A stretch of DNA of 64,000 bases from positions 1 through 64,000 of the forward strand of contig NZ_JAERRK010000014.1 in NCBI RefSeq assembly GCF_016741775.1, read 5' to 3'. Below the pieces are notes generated by a model. That model was not told the origin of the DNA. It ran no database searches and saw only the letters and a list, made by a program, of their open reading frames with translations. The first letter of the stretch is position 1. Each line of letters begins with the position of its first letter. This stretch comes from Streptomyces actinomycinicus. GTDB taxonomy: Bacteria > Actinomycetota > Actinomycetes > Streptomycetales > Streptomycetaceae. Position numbers and translations under genes: made by a program. Positions 13,739 through 20,995 of the stretch are shown here, one piece after another.

Positions 13739-14581
13739 GTGTCCATCGGCAACTCCCCTGAAGACGAGCGTCCGTTCCCAGACGAGTCCCAGGAAGCCCG
13801 ACCCTCCGTCGGCCGCGCCCTGCAGCAGGCGCGGATCGCGGCCGGGCTCACCGTGGACGAGGTCAGCAGTGCCACTCGTGTCCGTACCGCCATCGTGCAC
13901 GCCATCGAGGCGGACGACTTCGCCCCCTGTGGCGGCGCCGTATACGCCCGTGGCCACATCCGCACGCTGGCCAGGGCCGTCCACCTCGATCCCGAACCGC
14001 TGATCGAACGGTACGACGCCGAACACGGCGGTCGTCCCGCACCCACCCCCGCCGCACCTCTGTTCGAAGCCGAGCGGATCCGGCCCGAGCGACGCGGGCC
14101 GAACTGGACCGCGGCCATGGTCGCCGCGATCGTCGTCGTGATCGGCTTCGTCGGGTTCACCGCCTTCAAGGGCGGCGACGACAGCGGCGACTCCAAGTCG
14201 CAGGTCGCCGAGGGTGCCAAGCCCTCCGCCGGCAAGACGTCCTCGCCCAAGCCCCAGAAGGAGAAGCCCGCCGAGCCGAGCGGCGAGCCCTCCGACAGCG
14301 CCATCGCCGCGGCGCCGCAGGACAAGGTAACCGTCCAGGTCAGCGCGCCCGACGGACGCAGCTGGATCTCCGCCAAGGACCACAACGGCCGGATGCTCTT
14401 CGACGGGCTGCTGAAGAAGGGCCAGTCCAAGACCTTCCAGGACAGCTCGAAGATCAACCTGATCCTGGGCGACGCCGGCGCGATCGAGCTGTACGTCAAC
14501 GGCAAGAAGATCGAGGACGACTTCAAGCCGGGCTCCGTGGAGCGCCTCACCTACACGAAGGGTGACCCCGTGGCGGGCTGA
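13739..14581 (+). CDS. RodZ-like helix-turn-helix membrane protein (DUF4115)
   Basis: 280 aa from the GTG at 13739. A Cro/RodZ-type HTH lies at about 20-90 (VGRALQQARIAAGLTVDEVS, YARGHIRTLARAVHLDPEPL). One membrane segment is at about 125-145 (AAMVAAIVVVIGFVGFTAF), then a Pro/Lys/Ser-rich linker (150-190) and an extracytoplasmic DUF4115 domain (VTVQVSAPDGRSWISAKDHNG to the end). The layout fits RodZ proteins, which link the cytoskeleton to the cell wall; here the cytoplasmic HTH need not bind DNA. It lies between ftsK and rimO as in S. coelicolor. GAAAGG sits 6 bp before GTG 13739; an upstream GTG at 13712 has no RBS. TTGTTC (13666-13671) and TAGACT (13691-13696) are a possible promoter with a long 19-bp spacer. 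Confidence 0.85.
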   Translation: MSIGNSPEDERPFPDESQEARPSVGRALQQARIAAGLTVDEVSSATRVRTAIVHAIEADDFAPCGGAVYARGHIRTLARAVHLDPEPLIERYDAEHGGRPAPTPAAPLFEAERIRPERRGPNWTAAMVAAIVVVIGFVGFTAFKGGDDSGDSKSQVAEGAKPSAGKTSSPKPQKEKPAEPSGEPSDSAIAAAPQDKVTVQVSAPDGRSWISAKDHNGRMLFDGLLKKGQSKTFQDSSKINLILGDAGAIELYVNGKKIEDDFKPGSVERLTYTKGDPVAG

Positions 14582-14655
14582 CGGGCGGTGCGGCGGACGC
14601 ACGCGCAGCGGATGTGACGGAGTCGGCCAAGATCGGCCAACCCCGTCGACGTGGG

Positions 14656-14678
14656 CTGTCAGTGAGACAAAGTAGTCT
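14656..14678 (+). promoter_or_regulatory. RecA-NDp-like promoter of rimO (imperfect)
   Basis: CTGTCAGTGAG (14656-14666), six bases, then TAGTCT (14673-14678) matches TTGTCAGTGGC-N6-TAGGGT at 8 of 11 and 4 of 6 positions. The -10 hexamer ends 7 nt before the rimO ATG, suggesting leaderless transcription. Confidence 0.45.
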
Positions 14679-14685
14679 TGAGCCC

Positions 14686-16158
14686 ATGCCTGAACGCCGT
14701 ACCGTCGCACTCGTCACTCTCGGCTGCGCTCGTAACGAGGTGGACTCCGAGGAGCTCGCAGGCCGTTTGGAGGCGGACGGCTGGCAGCTCGTCGAGGACG
14801 CCGCGGACGCCGATGTCGCCGTGGTCAACACCTGTGGCTTCGTGGAAGCCGCGAAGAAGGACTCCGTCGACGCCCTGCTCGAGGCCAACGACCTCAAGGA
14901 TCATGGCAGAACCCAGGCCGTCGTGGCGGTGGGCTGCATGGCCGAGCGGTACGGCAAGGAACTGGCCGAGGCGCTGCCCGAGGCCGACGGCGTGCTCGGC
15001 TTCGACGACTACGCCGACATCTCCGACCGCCTGCAGACCATCCTGTCCGGCGGCATCCACGCCGCCCACACCCCGCGCGACCGCCGCAAGCTGCTGCCGA
15101 TCAGCCCCGCCGAGCGGCAGGAATCGGCCGCCGCCGTCGCGCTGCCCGGCCACGGCCCGGCCGACCTCCCGGAGGGCGTGGCGCCCGCCTCGGGCCCCCG
15201 CGCACCCCTCCGCCGCCGCCTGGACGGCTCCCCGGTCGCCTCGGTGAAGCTCGCTTCCGGCTGTGACCGGCGCTGCTCCTTCTGCGCCATCCCGTCCTTC
15301 CGCGGGTCCTTCATCTCCCGCCGCCCCAGCGACGTGCTGAACGAGACCCGCTGGCTGGCCGAGCAGGGCGTGAAGGAGATCATGCTGGTCTCCGAGAACA
15401 ACACGTCCTACGGCAAGGACCTGGGCGACATCCGCCTGCTGGAATCCCTGCTGCCGGAGCTGGCCGAGGTCGACGGCCTGGAGCGGGTGCGGGTGAGCTA
15501 CCTGCAGCCGGCCGAGATGCGCCCGGGCCTGATCGACGTACTGACCTCCACCCCGAAGGTGGCGCCGTACTTCGACCTGTCCTTCCAGCACTCCGCGCCC
15601 GGCGTGCTGCGCGCCATGCGCCGTTTCGGCGACACCGACCGCTTCCTGGAGCTGCTCGACACCATCCGCACCAAGGCCCCCGAGGCCGGCGTGCGCTCCA
15701 ACTTCATCGTCGGCTTCCCCGGCGAGAGCGAGTCGGACCTGGCCGAACTGGAGCGCTTCCTGAACGGCGCCCGGCTGGACGCCATCGGTGTCTTCGGCTA
15801 CTCCGACGAGGAGGGCACGGAGGCGGCGACCTACGCCGACAAGCTGGACGAGGACGTCGTCGCCGAGCGGCTCGCGAGGGTCTCCCGGCTCGCCGAGGAT
15901 CTCGTCTCGCAGCGGGCCGAGGAGCGCCTCGGCGAGACCGTGCGGGTTCTGGTGGAGTCGGTGGACGAGGAGGAGGGCGTCCACGGCCGTGCCGCGCACC
16001 AGGCGCCGGAGACCGACGGCCAGGTCCTGCTCACGAGCGGCGCCGGCCTGAGCGTCGGACGTATGGTCGAGGCGAAGGTGGTCGGTACCGAAGGGGTCGA
16101 CCTGGTGGCCGAGCCGCTGACCGGCTCGCTCGCGTGTAGTGAGGAGGCGGGCAGATGA
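14686..16158 (+). CDS. rimO: Ribosomal protein uS12 methylthiotransferase RimO
   Basis: 490 aa. RimO adds a methylthio group to the conserved aspartate of ribosomal protein S12 using radical SAM chemistry and two iron-sulfur clusters. Visible: the N-terminal UPF0004 domain with VTLGCARNEVDSE and NTCGFVEAA plus GCMAERYG (three Cys for the auxiliary cluster); the radical-SAM motif CDRRCSFC (CxxxCxxC) at about 190; and a C-terminal TRAM domain. It differs from MiaB, also in this window, by CARN in place of CQMN. A low-complexity Ala/Pro insert at about 145-180 precedes the radical SAM core. Its stop overlaps the pgsA start, so rimO-pgsA-cinA form an operon. The frame is open to 14614, but ATG 14686 gives the standard MPERRTVALVTLGCARN start. 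Confidence 0.95.
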   Translation: MPERRTVALVTLGCARNEVDSEELAGRLEADGWQLVEDAADADVAVVNTCGFVEAAKKDSVDALLEANDLKDHGRTQAVVAVGCMAERYGKELAEALPEADGVLGFDDYADISDRLQTILSGGIHAAHTPRDRRKLLPISPAERQESAAAVALPGHGPADLPEGVAPASGPRAPLRRRLDGSPVASVKLASGCDRRCSFCAIPSFRGSFISRRPSDVLNETRWLAEQGVKEIMLVSENNTSYGKDLGDIRLLESLLPELAEVDGLERVRVSYLQPAEMRPGLIDVLTSTPKVAPYFDLSFQHSAPGVLRAMRRFGDTDRFLELLDTIRTKAPEAGVRSNFIVGFPGESESDLAELERFLNGARLDAIGVFGYSDEEGTEAATYADKLDEDVVAERLARVSRLAEDLVSQRAEERLGETVRVLVESVDEEEGVHGRAAHQAPETDGQVLLTSGAGLSVGRMVEAKVVGTEGVDLVAEPLTGSLACSEEAGR

Positions 16159-16907
16159 CCGGAGTCCCGGCATCCGCCGCGGGCGGCTCCTCCGGTGCGC
16201 AGGGCGCCCGGGGCCCCGCCGCCGACGGCACCCGGTCCGAGGTCTCCGGTTCTGCTTCCGGCCCCGACGGCGGGGGCAGGGCACCGCGCGGCGGCAAGAT
16301 CGCGGCGGCGGCCGTCAACCAGGCGAGCGTCTGGAACGTAGCCAATCTGCTGACGATGCTCCGGCTGGTCCTGGTCCCCGGCTTCGTCGCGCTGATGCTG
16401 GCGAACGGCGGCTACGACCCGGCCTGGCGCTCGCTGGCCTGGGCGGCCTTCGCCGTCGCCATGATCACCGACCTGTTCGACGGGCATCTGGCGCGCACCT
16501 ACAACCTGGTCACCGACTTCGGGAAGATCGCCGACCCCATCGCCGACAAGGCGATCATGGGGGCGGCGCTCATCTGTCTCTCCGGCCTGGGCGATCTGCC
16601 GTGGTGGGTGACGGCAGTGATCCTCGGCCGGGAACTCGGCATCACGCTGCTGCGTTTTCTGGTCATTCGCTACGGCGTGATCCCCGCCAGCCGGGGCGGC
16701 AAGCTGAAGACCCTCACCCAGGGCGTGGCCGTCGGGATGTACGTCCTGGCGCTGACCGGCTGGCTGGCCACCCTGAGGTTCTGGGTGATGGCCGCGGCGG
16801 TCGTGCTCACGGTCGTGACGGGCCTTGACTACGTAAGACAAGCCATTGTGCTGCGCAGGCGGGGAATCGCAGAGCGCGCGGCAGCGTTGGAGGAGAAGGA
16901 AGCGTGA
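16155..16907 (+). CDS. pgsA: CDP-diacylglycerol--glycerol-3-phosphate 3-phosphatidyltransferase
   Basis: 250 aa integral membrane enzyme that makes phosphatidylglycerophosphate, precursor of phosphatidylglycerol and cardiolipin. The CDP-alcohol phosphotransferase signature D-x2-DG-x2-AR-x8-G-x3-D-x3-D is complete from DLFDGHLAR to DPIADK (about residues 112-138). About five to six hydrophobic segments follow the Gly/Ser/Pro-rich N-terminal tail of about 50 residues. Members lacking such a tail start near NVANLLTMLRLVLVPGF, so the first 50 residues are a lineage extension. It overlaps rimO by ATGA and cinA by GTGA, indicating translational coupling. Several CDP-alcohol transferases exist in Streptomyces, so substrate is inferred from operon position and motif. 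Confidence 0.9.
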   Translation: MTGVPASAAGGSSGAQGARGPAADGTRSEVSGSASGPDGGGRAPRGGKIAAAAVNQASVWNVANLLTMLRLVLVPGFVALMLANGGYDPAWRSLAWAAFAVAMITDLFDGHLARTYNLVTDFGKIADPIADKAIMGAALICLSGLGDLPWWVTAVILGRELGITLLRFLVIRYGVIPASRGGKLKTLTQGVAVGMYVLALTGWLATLRFWVMAAAVVLTVVTGLDYVRQAIVLRRRGIAERAAALEEKEA

Positions 16908-17449
16908 GTTCCGCGGCCACCGAACTGGTGCGACTACTGACTGTGAGGGGCGAGACCCTCGCCGTCGCCGAGTCGCTCACCGGTGGCCTGGTGGCGGCGG
17001 AGATCACCGCGGTGCCCGGGGCGTCCCGGGTGTTCCGGGGCTCGGTCACCGCCTACGCGACCGAGCTGAAGCACCGGCTGCTGGGCGTCGACGCCACTCT
17101 CCTGGCGCAGTGCGGGGCGGTGGATCCGCAGGTAGCGGGGCAGATGGCGGCCGGAGTCCGCAAGGAACTCGGCGCCGACTGGGGTATCGCGACCACCGGG
17201 GTCGCCGGCCCCGACCCCCAGGACGGCAAGCCCGTCGGGACGGTCTTCGTGGCCGTCGACGGGCCCCTCACCGCCCGGACCGGTTCTGCCGGTGGCGGAA
17301 AAGTCGGGGCTCTGCGGTTGAACGGCAACCGTGCGGAAATTCGTATGGAGAGTGTACGGAGCGTACTCGCGCTGCTCCTGGAGCAGCTTGCGGGCGAACA
17401 GACCGGGAATGAGCGGGCACAGGATACGGAACGGAACGGGGGGTTTTGA
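16904..17449 (+). CDS. cinA: CinA C-terminal domain protein (nicotinamide-nucleotide amidase PncC type)
   Basis: 181 aa. It consists only of the CinA C-terminal domain; the N-terminal MoeA-like domain of full CinA is absent. This domain deamidates nicotinamide mononucleotide in pyridine nucleotide recycling. Typical motifs: VAESLTGGLVAAEITAVPGAS at the start (containing the ESLTGG active-site serine region), VDPQVAGQMAAGVRKELGADWGIATTGVAGP in the middle, and GTVFVAVDGP. GTG 16904 overlaps the pgsA TGA, with GGAGAAGGA upstream. It sits between pgsA and clgR as in mycobacteria and corynebacteria. In actinobacteria this block is often co-regulated with stress genes, but no such signal is evident within the gene. 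Confidence 0.9.
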   Translation: MSSAATELVRLLTVRGETLAVAESLTGGLVAAEITAVPGASRVFRGSVTAYATELKHRLLGVDATLLAQCGAVDPQVAGQMAAGVRKELGADWGIATTGVAGPDPQDGKPVGTVFVAVDGPLTARTGSAGGGKVGALRLNGNRAEIRMESVRSVLALLLEQLAGEQTGNERAQDTERNGGF

Positions 17450-17558
17450 TGTTTGCAGCCCTGAGTGAACACGACATCGCTCCCCGCACGGCCGCGGCGC
17501 GAGGCGGTACGGTGGGGCGAGAAGGATGCGGCTACGCGGTCCGAGGAGGGAGCCACCG

Positions 17559-17933
17559 ATGATTCTGCTCCGTCGCCTGCTGGGTGACGTGCTGCGTCGG
17601 CAGCGCCAACGCCAGGGCCGTACTCTGCGCGAAGTCTCCTCGTCCGCCCGAGTCTCACTCGGCTATCTCTCCGAGGTGGAGCGGGGGCAGAAGGAGGCTT
17701 CCTCCGAGCTGCTCTCCGCCATCTGCGACGCGCTGGACGTACGGATGTCGGAACTCATGCGAGAAGTGAGCGACGAGCTGGCGCTCGCCGAGCTGGCCCA
17801 GTCCGCCGCGGCCACCGAGCCGGTGTCCACGTCGGTCCGTCCGATGCTGGGTTCCGTGTCGGTGACCGGTGTGCCTCCGGAACGGGTGACCATCAAGGCG
17901 CCCGCGGAGGCGGTGGACGTGGTCGCCGCGTGA
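17559..17933 (+). CDS. clgR: ClgR-type XRE transcriptional regulator of clp/lon
   Basis: 124 aa. The XRE-type HTH covers about 10-65 (GRTLREVSSSARVSLGYLSEVERGQKEASSELL). In actinobacteria ClgR, encoded just after pgsA-cinA as here, activates clpP/clpC and lon genes. The protein ends VDVVAA; in S. lividans the two terminal alanines of ClgR are reported to make it a ClpP substrate, giving feedback control, and the same ending is visible here. ATG 17559 follows GAGGAGGG (17543-17550). It is 109 bp after cinA and could be transcribed with it or from its own promoter (a TACGGT lies near 17508). Assignment rests on HTH type, gene order and tail. Confidence 0.82.
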   Translation: MILLRRLLGDVLRRQRQRQGRTLREVSSSARVSLGYLSEVERGQKEASSELLSAICDALDVRMSELMREVSDELALAELAQSAAATEPVSTSVRPMLGSVSVTGVPPERVTIKAPAEAVDVVAA

Positions 17934-17968
17934 GGTTCGCGCGCGCGGCCTGACGACCCGAGACGACT

Positions 17969-18020
17969 GAAGCCCCGGCAGGCTTCCCAGGGGGACCTGG
18001 GAGGGCCCGTCCGGGGCTTC
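17969..18020 (+). terminator. Branched stem-loop after clgR
   Basis: GAAGCCCCGG (17969-17978) pairs with CCGGGGCTTC (18011-18020), and an inner CCCAGG/CCTGGG arm can fold between them. There is no T-tract, as is common for Streptomyces terminators. Confidence 0.7.
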
Positions 18021-18141
18021 GTGCTGCGGGGCTGTCCTCCTTCTGCGGCACCTTGTATCCGTCCTGCCGCATTTGCCGGGGTTGCGTGGTGCGGTCATCG
18101 TGGGAGGCACGTGACGGCGCCGAAGCACCCGGAGGAAGCCG

Positions 18142-18612
18142 ATGTACGTCGTGAAGAGCCCGTTGCCCGACGCGGATCTGAAGGTCGTCTCCGAGGCGCT
18201 GCAGGGCGCGCTCCTCGACCTGGTGGACCTCTCCCTGGTCGCCAAGCAGATCCACTGGAACATCGTCGGGCCCCGCTTCCGCTCCATCCACCTGCAGCTC
18301 GACGAGGTGGTCGCCTCCGCCCGCGCCCACTCGGACACGGTGGCCGAGCGGGCCTCGGCCCTCGGTGTACCGCCCGACGGGCGTGCCGCAACGGTGGCCT
18401 CGAGCAGCGGCATCAAGCCCACGCCGGCGGGATGGATCAAGGACGAGGACGCGGTCGGGACGATGGTGGACGCGCTGGGCGCGGTCATCACCCGGATGAG
18501 GGAGCGCGTGGAGGCGACCGGGGAGCCCGACCCGGTGTCCCAGGACCTCTTCATCGGGATCACCGCGGATCTGGAAAAGCACCACTGGATGTTCCAGGCG
18601 GAGAACGCATAG
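18142..18612 (+). CDS. dpsC: Dps-family ferritin-like DNA-binding protein
   Basis: 156 aa. Dps proteins form dodecamers that oxidise and store iron and protect or compact DNA. The family core is visible: KQIHWNIVGPRFRSIHLQLDE (the His, Trp, Gly, Phe and His/Asp ferroxidase surroundings) at about 33-53, and the C-terminal helix DLFIGITADLEKHHWMFQAE. S. coelicolor has three Dps proteins; from its place after clgR and before nei-lhr this is DpsC. There is no long basic tail at either end, unlike DpsA. ATG 18142 follows GGAGGAAGCC. It stands alone, with a stem-loop upstream and a low-complexity region downstream. Confidence 0.88.
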   Translation: MYVVKSPLPDADLKVVSEALQGALLDLVDLSLVAKQIHWNIVGPRFRSIHLQLDEVVASARAHSDTVAERASALGVPPDGRAATVASSSGIKPTPAGWIKDEDAVGTMVDALGAVITRMRERVEATGEPDPVSQDLFIGITADLEKHHWMFQAENA

Positions 18613-18619
18613 CGGGTGC

Positions 18620-18770
18620 GACCCGGCGGGCGCGGCTCGGGCACGGCTCGGGTGCGGCTCGCGGGTTGTACGGGTGCGGCTCGGATGCGGCTCGAGTGCG
18701 GCACGCGGGCCGCTCGGAGGTGACTCAAGGGTGGCTCGGGTGCGGCTCGCGGGTGATGCGGTCGCGGACG
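18620..18770. repeat. Imperfect tandem repeat of GTGCGGCTCG-like units after dpsC
   Basis: The sequence contains roughly ten degenerate copies of a 10-12-bp unit (GGTGCGGCTCG, ATGCGGCTCG, GTGGCTCGG). No gene is supported in 18613-18880. Confidence 0.7.
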
Positions 18771-18900
18771 GGTTGACGGGCCCTCGCGAGATCCGCTGTC
18801 TCTGATGCCGGATGGTCCTGCGTTGCATCGGTGAGCCCGTGGTGCGCCTCCCGCGCGGGGCAGGCGACGGTCTAGCGTCCGGCTGGAGGTGATGGCGGGC

Positions 18901-19179
18901 ATGGTGGGGCGGATAGTGCGCCGGGGGGTTGCGCTCGGGCTCGGAGCCCTGTGGTGGTGCGCCGTGCTGCGGCTGGCCATGAGCGACGACGCGAGTGCGG
19001 TCGAGGCAGCCTTCGTGGCCGGCGGCTGGGGACTGAGTCTGCTGCCCGTGCACTGCGCGCCCAAGGGACGTGCGACCGGGGCGGTCCCACCGGGACGCCG
19101 GGCGGCGGCCCGGCGGACACGGGACGCTACCAGGGCATCGCCACACCCCCGTTCGGGCGAAGTATCTGACCCGTCGTGA
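18901..19179 (+). CDS. Small hypothetical membrane protein
   Basis: 92 aa from the ATG at 18901 (in-frame starts also at 18889 and 18892); GGAGG lies at 18885-18889, best spaced for 18901. The N-terminal half has two hydrophobic stretches (about 7-25, ALGLGALWWCAVLRL; about 36-52, AAFVAGGWGLSLLPVHC). The rest is Arg/Ala/Pro-rich and looks disordered. The last 53 bp overlap the tail of the convergent SDR gene, so the natural end is uncertain. No family is recognised. A TAGCGT hexamer (18873-18878) could be a -10 element. The RBS and hydrophobic pattern support it; the overlap argues against. Confidence 0.4.
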   Translation: MVGRIVRRGVALGLGALWWCAVLRLAMSDDASAVEAAFVAGGWGLSLLPVHCAPKGRATGAVPPGRRAAARRTRDATRASPHPRSGEVSDPS

Positions 19180-19891
19180 ACGCCGATGCGTCCGACGCCA
19201 GATACAGCACCGCATGAGCGACGTCGTCCGGCTCGCCGACCCGGCCCAGCGGTGTCATCCGGGTCAGCGTGGCCTCGGTGTGCGCCTGCGCCTCACGGTC
19301 GTGGCGGTCGGTCATGGGGGTGCGGATCCAGCCGGGCGCAATGGCGTTGACCCGGATGCCGTGCGGACCGACCTCGGTGGCCAGCGTCTTGGTCAGCTGT
19401 ACGACGGCCGCCTTGGCCGCGCCGTAGCAGAGCAGTCCGGCTCCGCCGGTGTCGACGGCGCCGGAGGCCATGGTGACGATGCTGCCGCGCATCCCCCGCG
19501 CGAGCATCAGCCGGGCCGCCTCCTGGCAGGCGTACAGCACACCCTTGAAGTTGACGTTCAGCACCCGGTCGAGATCCTCGTCCCGCGTCTCCAGGACCGG
19601 GCTGCTGTGCATGATGCCGGCGATCGCCGCCATCACGTCCAGCCGCTCGCAGGACCGGACCGCCTCACCGAGCCGGGCCCGGTCGGTGACGTCGAGGACG
19701 TGCACGTGGGCCGCGCCGCCGCGGTCCTTCACCAGCGCTGCCGTACCGTCCAGGCCCTCCGCGTCCCGGTCGGCACAGTGCACCGTCGCCCCCGCCTCGG
19801 CCAGCAGCACGGCCGAGGCCCGGCCGATCCCGCCGGCGGCTCCGGTGACGAATGCGGTGCGTCCACTGAGGTCGTACGCGGTGAGGGCCAT
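19127..19891 (-). CDS. Short-chain dehydrogenase/reductase
   Basis: 254 aa from MALTAYDLSGR. Classical SDR fold: cofactor motif TGAAGGIG (about 16-23), an Asp after beta-2 (HCADRDAEG, preference uncertain), NVNFKG in helix 4, and the catalytic Ser, Tyr and Lys in ASGAVDTGGAGLLCYGAAK with the usual 13 residues between Ser and Tyr. NAIAPGWIRTPM and the C-terminal TGQILRPNGGVAMPW are typical of FabG-like oxidoreductases. The usual NAG motif reads AIAGIM here, so one conserved Asn is replaced by Ala or shifted. The start at 19891 is supported by TACGGT exactly 6 nt upstream and absence of a Shine-Dalgarno (leaderless-type). The substrate cannot be deduced; neighbours do not suggest one. Confidence 0.85.
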   Translation of the reverse strand: MALTAYDLSGRTAFVTGAAGGIGRASAVLLAEAGATVHCADRDAEGLDGTAALVKDRGGAAHVHVLDVTDRARLGEAVRSCERLDVMAAIAGIMHSSPVLETRDEDLDRVLNVNFKGVLYACQEAARLMLARGMRGSIVTMASGAVDTGGAGLLCYGAAKAAVVQLTKTLATEVGPHGIRVNAIAPGWIRTPMTDRHDREAQAHTEATLTRMTPLGRVGEPDDVAHAVLYLASDASAFTTGQILRPNGGVAMPW

Positions 19892-20105
19892 GCAGGGACC
19901 GTACGAGCCTTTCTGACGGGGCGTCAATTATTGGGAGCTGGCTCATGACTTGCGGGGCGCCCCTGACGGCGGGTGGAGGGTGCGGGTCAGGCGGTCGTGA
20001 CTTGGGCGGGAGCCTGCACGGGAGGGGGAGGCGGAGGGTGGGGTTCGGTGACGGCCTTGCAACGGAGGGCGTGTGGCTGCCGGCCGGCCCGAGGTGTCGC
20101 GGGGG

Positions 20106-20951
20106 TCAGCCGGTGCGGCGGGGATAACGGTCGCGCCAGCGCTGGGCCGTGCCGGCTGCGGGAGCGGGGCCCGGCTGGCAGGTGGGGCACCAGTAGGTGG
20201 GGCGTTCCTGCGAACCGTCACTCTGGTCGGCCACCCGTACCGAGGTGTGGCAGCGCAGGCAGGGGCGGGGTGCACGGCCGTAGACGAACAGGTCGTGCCG
20301 GTGCAGGCCCGTGGTCTGCCGGACCGGACGGTCCCGGTTCGCCTCCAGGAGCCGCTGGGCCAGGCCGGGCAGCTTCTCGGCGCGGTCCGCGGGGAGCGCG
20401 CCGACCGGCAGCCAGGGCGTCACGCCGAGCAGGAAGCACAGCTCGCTCTTGTAGACGTTGCCGATACCGGCCAGATTGCGCTGGTCGAGCAGGGCCTCGC
20501 CGAGCGGGCGGGCGGGGTCCGCGAGGACGTTCGCCAGGGCACGCTCGGGGTCCCAGTCCGGCCCGAGCAGGTCGGGACCCAGGTGGCCGACGACCCGCTC
20601 CTCCTCGGTCGTGCGCAGCAACTCGAGGACCTGCAGGCGGTACCCGACGGCCGTGCGGTCGTCCGTCCCGAGGATGACGCGGATCTGGTGCGCCGGGCCG
20701 CCTCGCCAGCGCTCGCCCGTGCCGTACACCTTCCACGCGCCCTCCATGCGCAGATGCGTGTGCAGGGTCAGGCCGCCCTCGAAGCGGGTGAGCAGGTGCT
20801 TGCCCCGCGGGATCGTGCTCAGCACTCCGCGGCCGGTCAGGTCGACCGTCGCGTACTTCGGCACCCGGAAGTCGCTGCGGGTCAGCGCCTTGCCGGCGAG
20901 GGCCTTGTGCAGTCGCCGCGCGGCCTGCCAGACCGTGTCACCTTCGGGCAT
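20106..20951 (-). CDS. nei: Fpg/Nei-family DNA glycosylase (endonuclease VIII type)
   Basis: 281 aa. It begins MPEGDTVW: after removal of Met, Pro becomes the catalytic N-terminal nucleophile and Glu the acid; the PEGD variant is characteristic of Nei rather than Fpg (PELPE). The helix-two-turn-helix region is at about 165-200 (LAGIGNVYKSELCFLLGVTPW) and the zinc finger is CLRC...CPTC at about 235-262. It excises oxidised bases and cleaves the abasic site. It is the gene after lhr on the same strand (44 bp gap), the pairing also seen in mycobacteria. It may be co-transcribed from the damage-type lhr promoter, but also has CACCCT 6 nt before its ATG, so may have its own leaderless start. Confidence 0.92.
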   Translation of the reverse strand: MPEGDTVWQAARRLHKALAGKALTRSDFRVPKYATVDLTGRGVLSTIPRGKHLLTRFEGGLTLHTHLRMEGAWKVYGTGERWRGGPAHQIRVILGTDDRTAVGYRLQVLELLRTTEEERVVGHLGPDLLGPDWDPERALANVLADPARPLGEALLDQRNLAGIGNVYKSELCFLLGVTPWLPVGALPADRAEKLPGLAQRLLEANRDRPVRQTTGLHRHDLFVYGRAPRPCLRCHTSVRVADQSDGSQERPTYWCPTCQPGPAPAAGTAQRWRDRYPRRTG

Positions 20952-20995
20952 GCGTCAAGGGTGCCACGGTGGGGTGGGGGCGGGCTGTGCCGTGG

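Noticed and set aside
17938..17951. GTTCGC-N5 element after clgR as a ClgR operator
   Set aside because: The second half reads CGG rather than GCG and it lies downstream of the gene, so it does not fit the expected motif.
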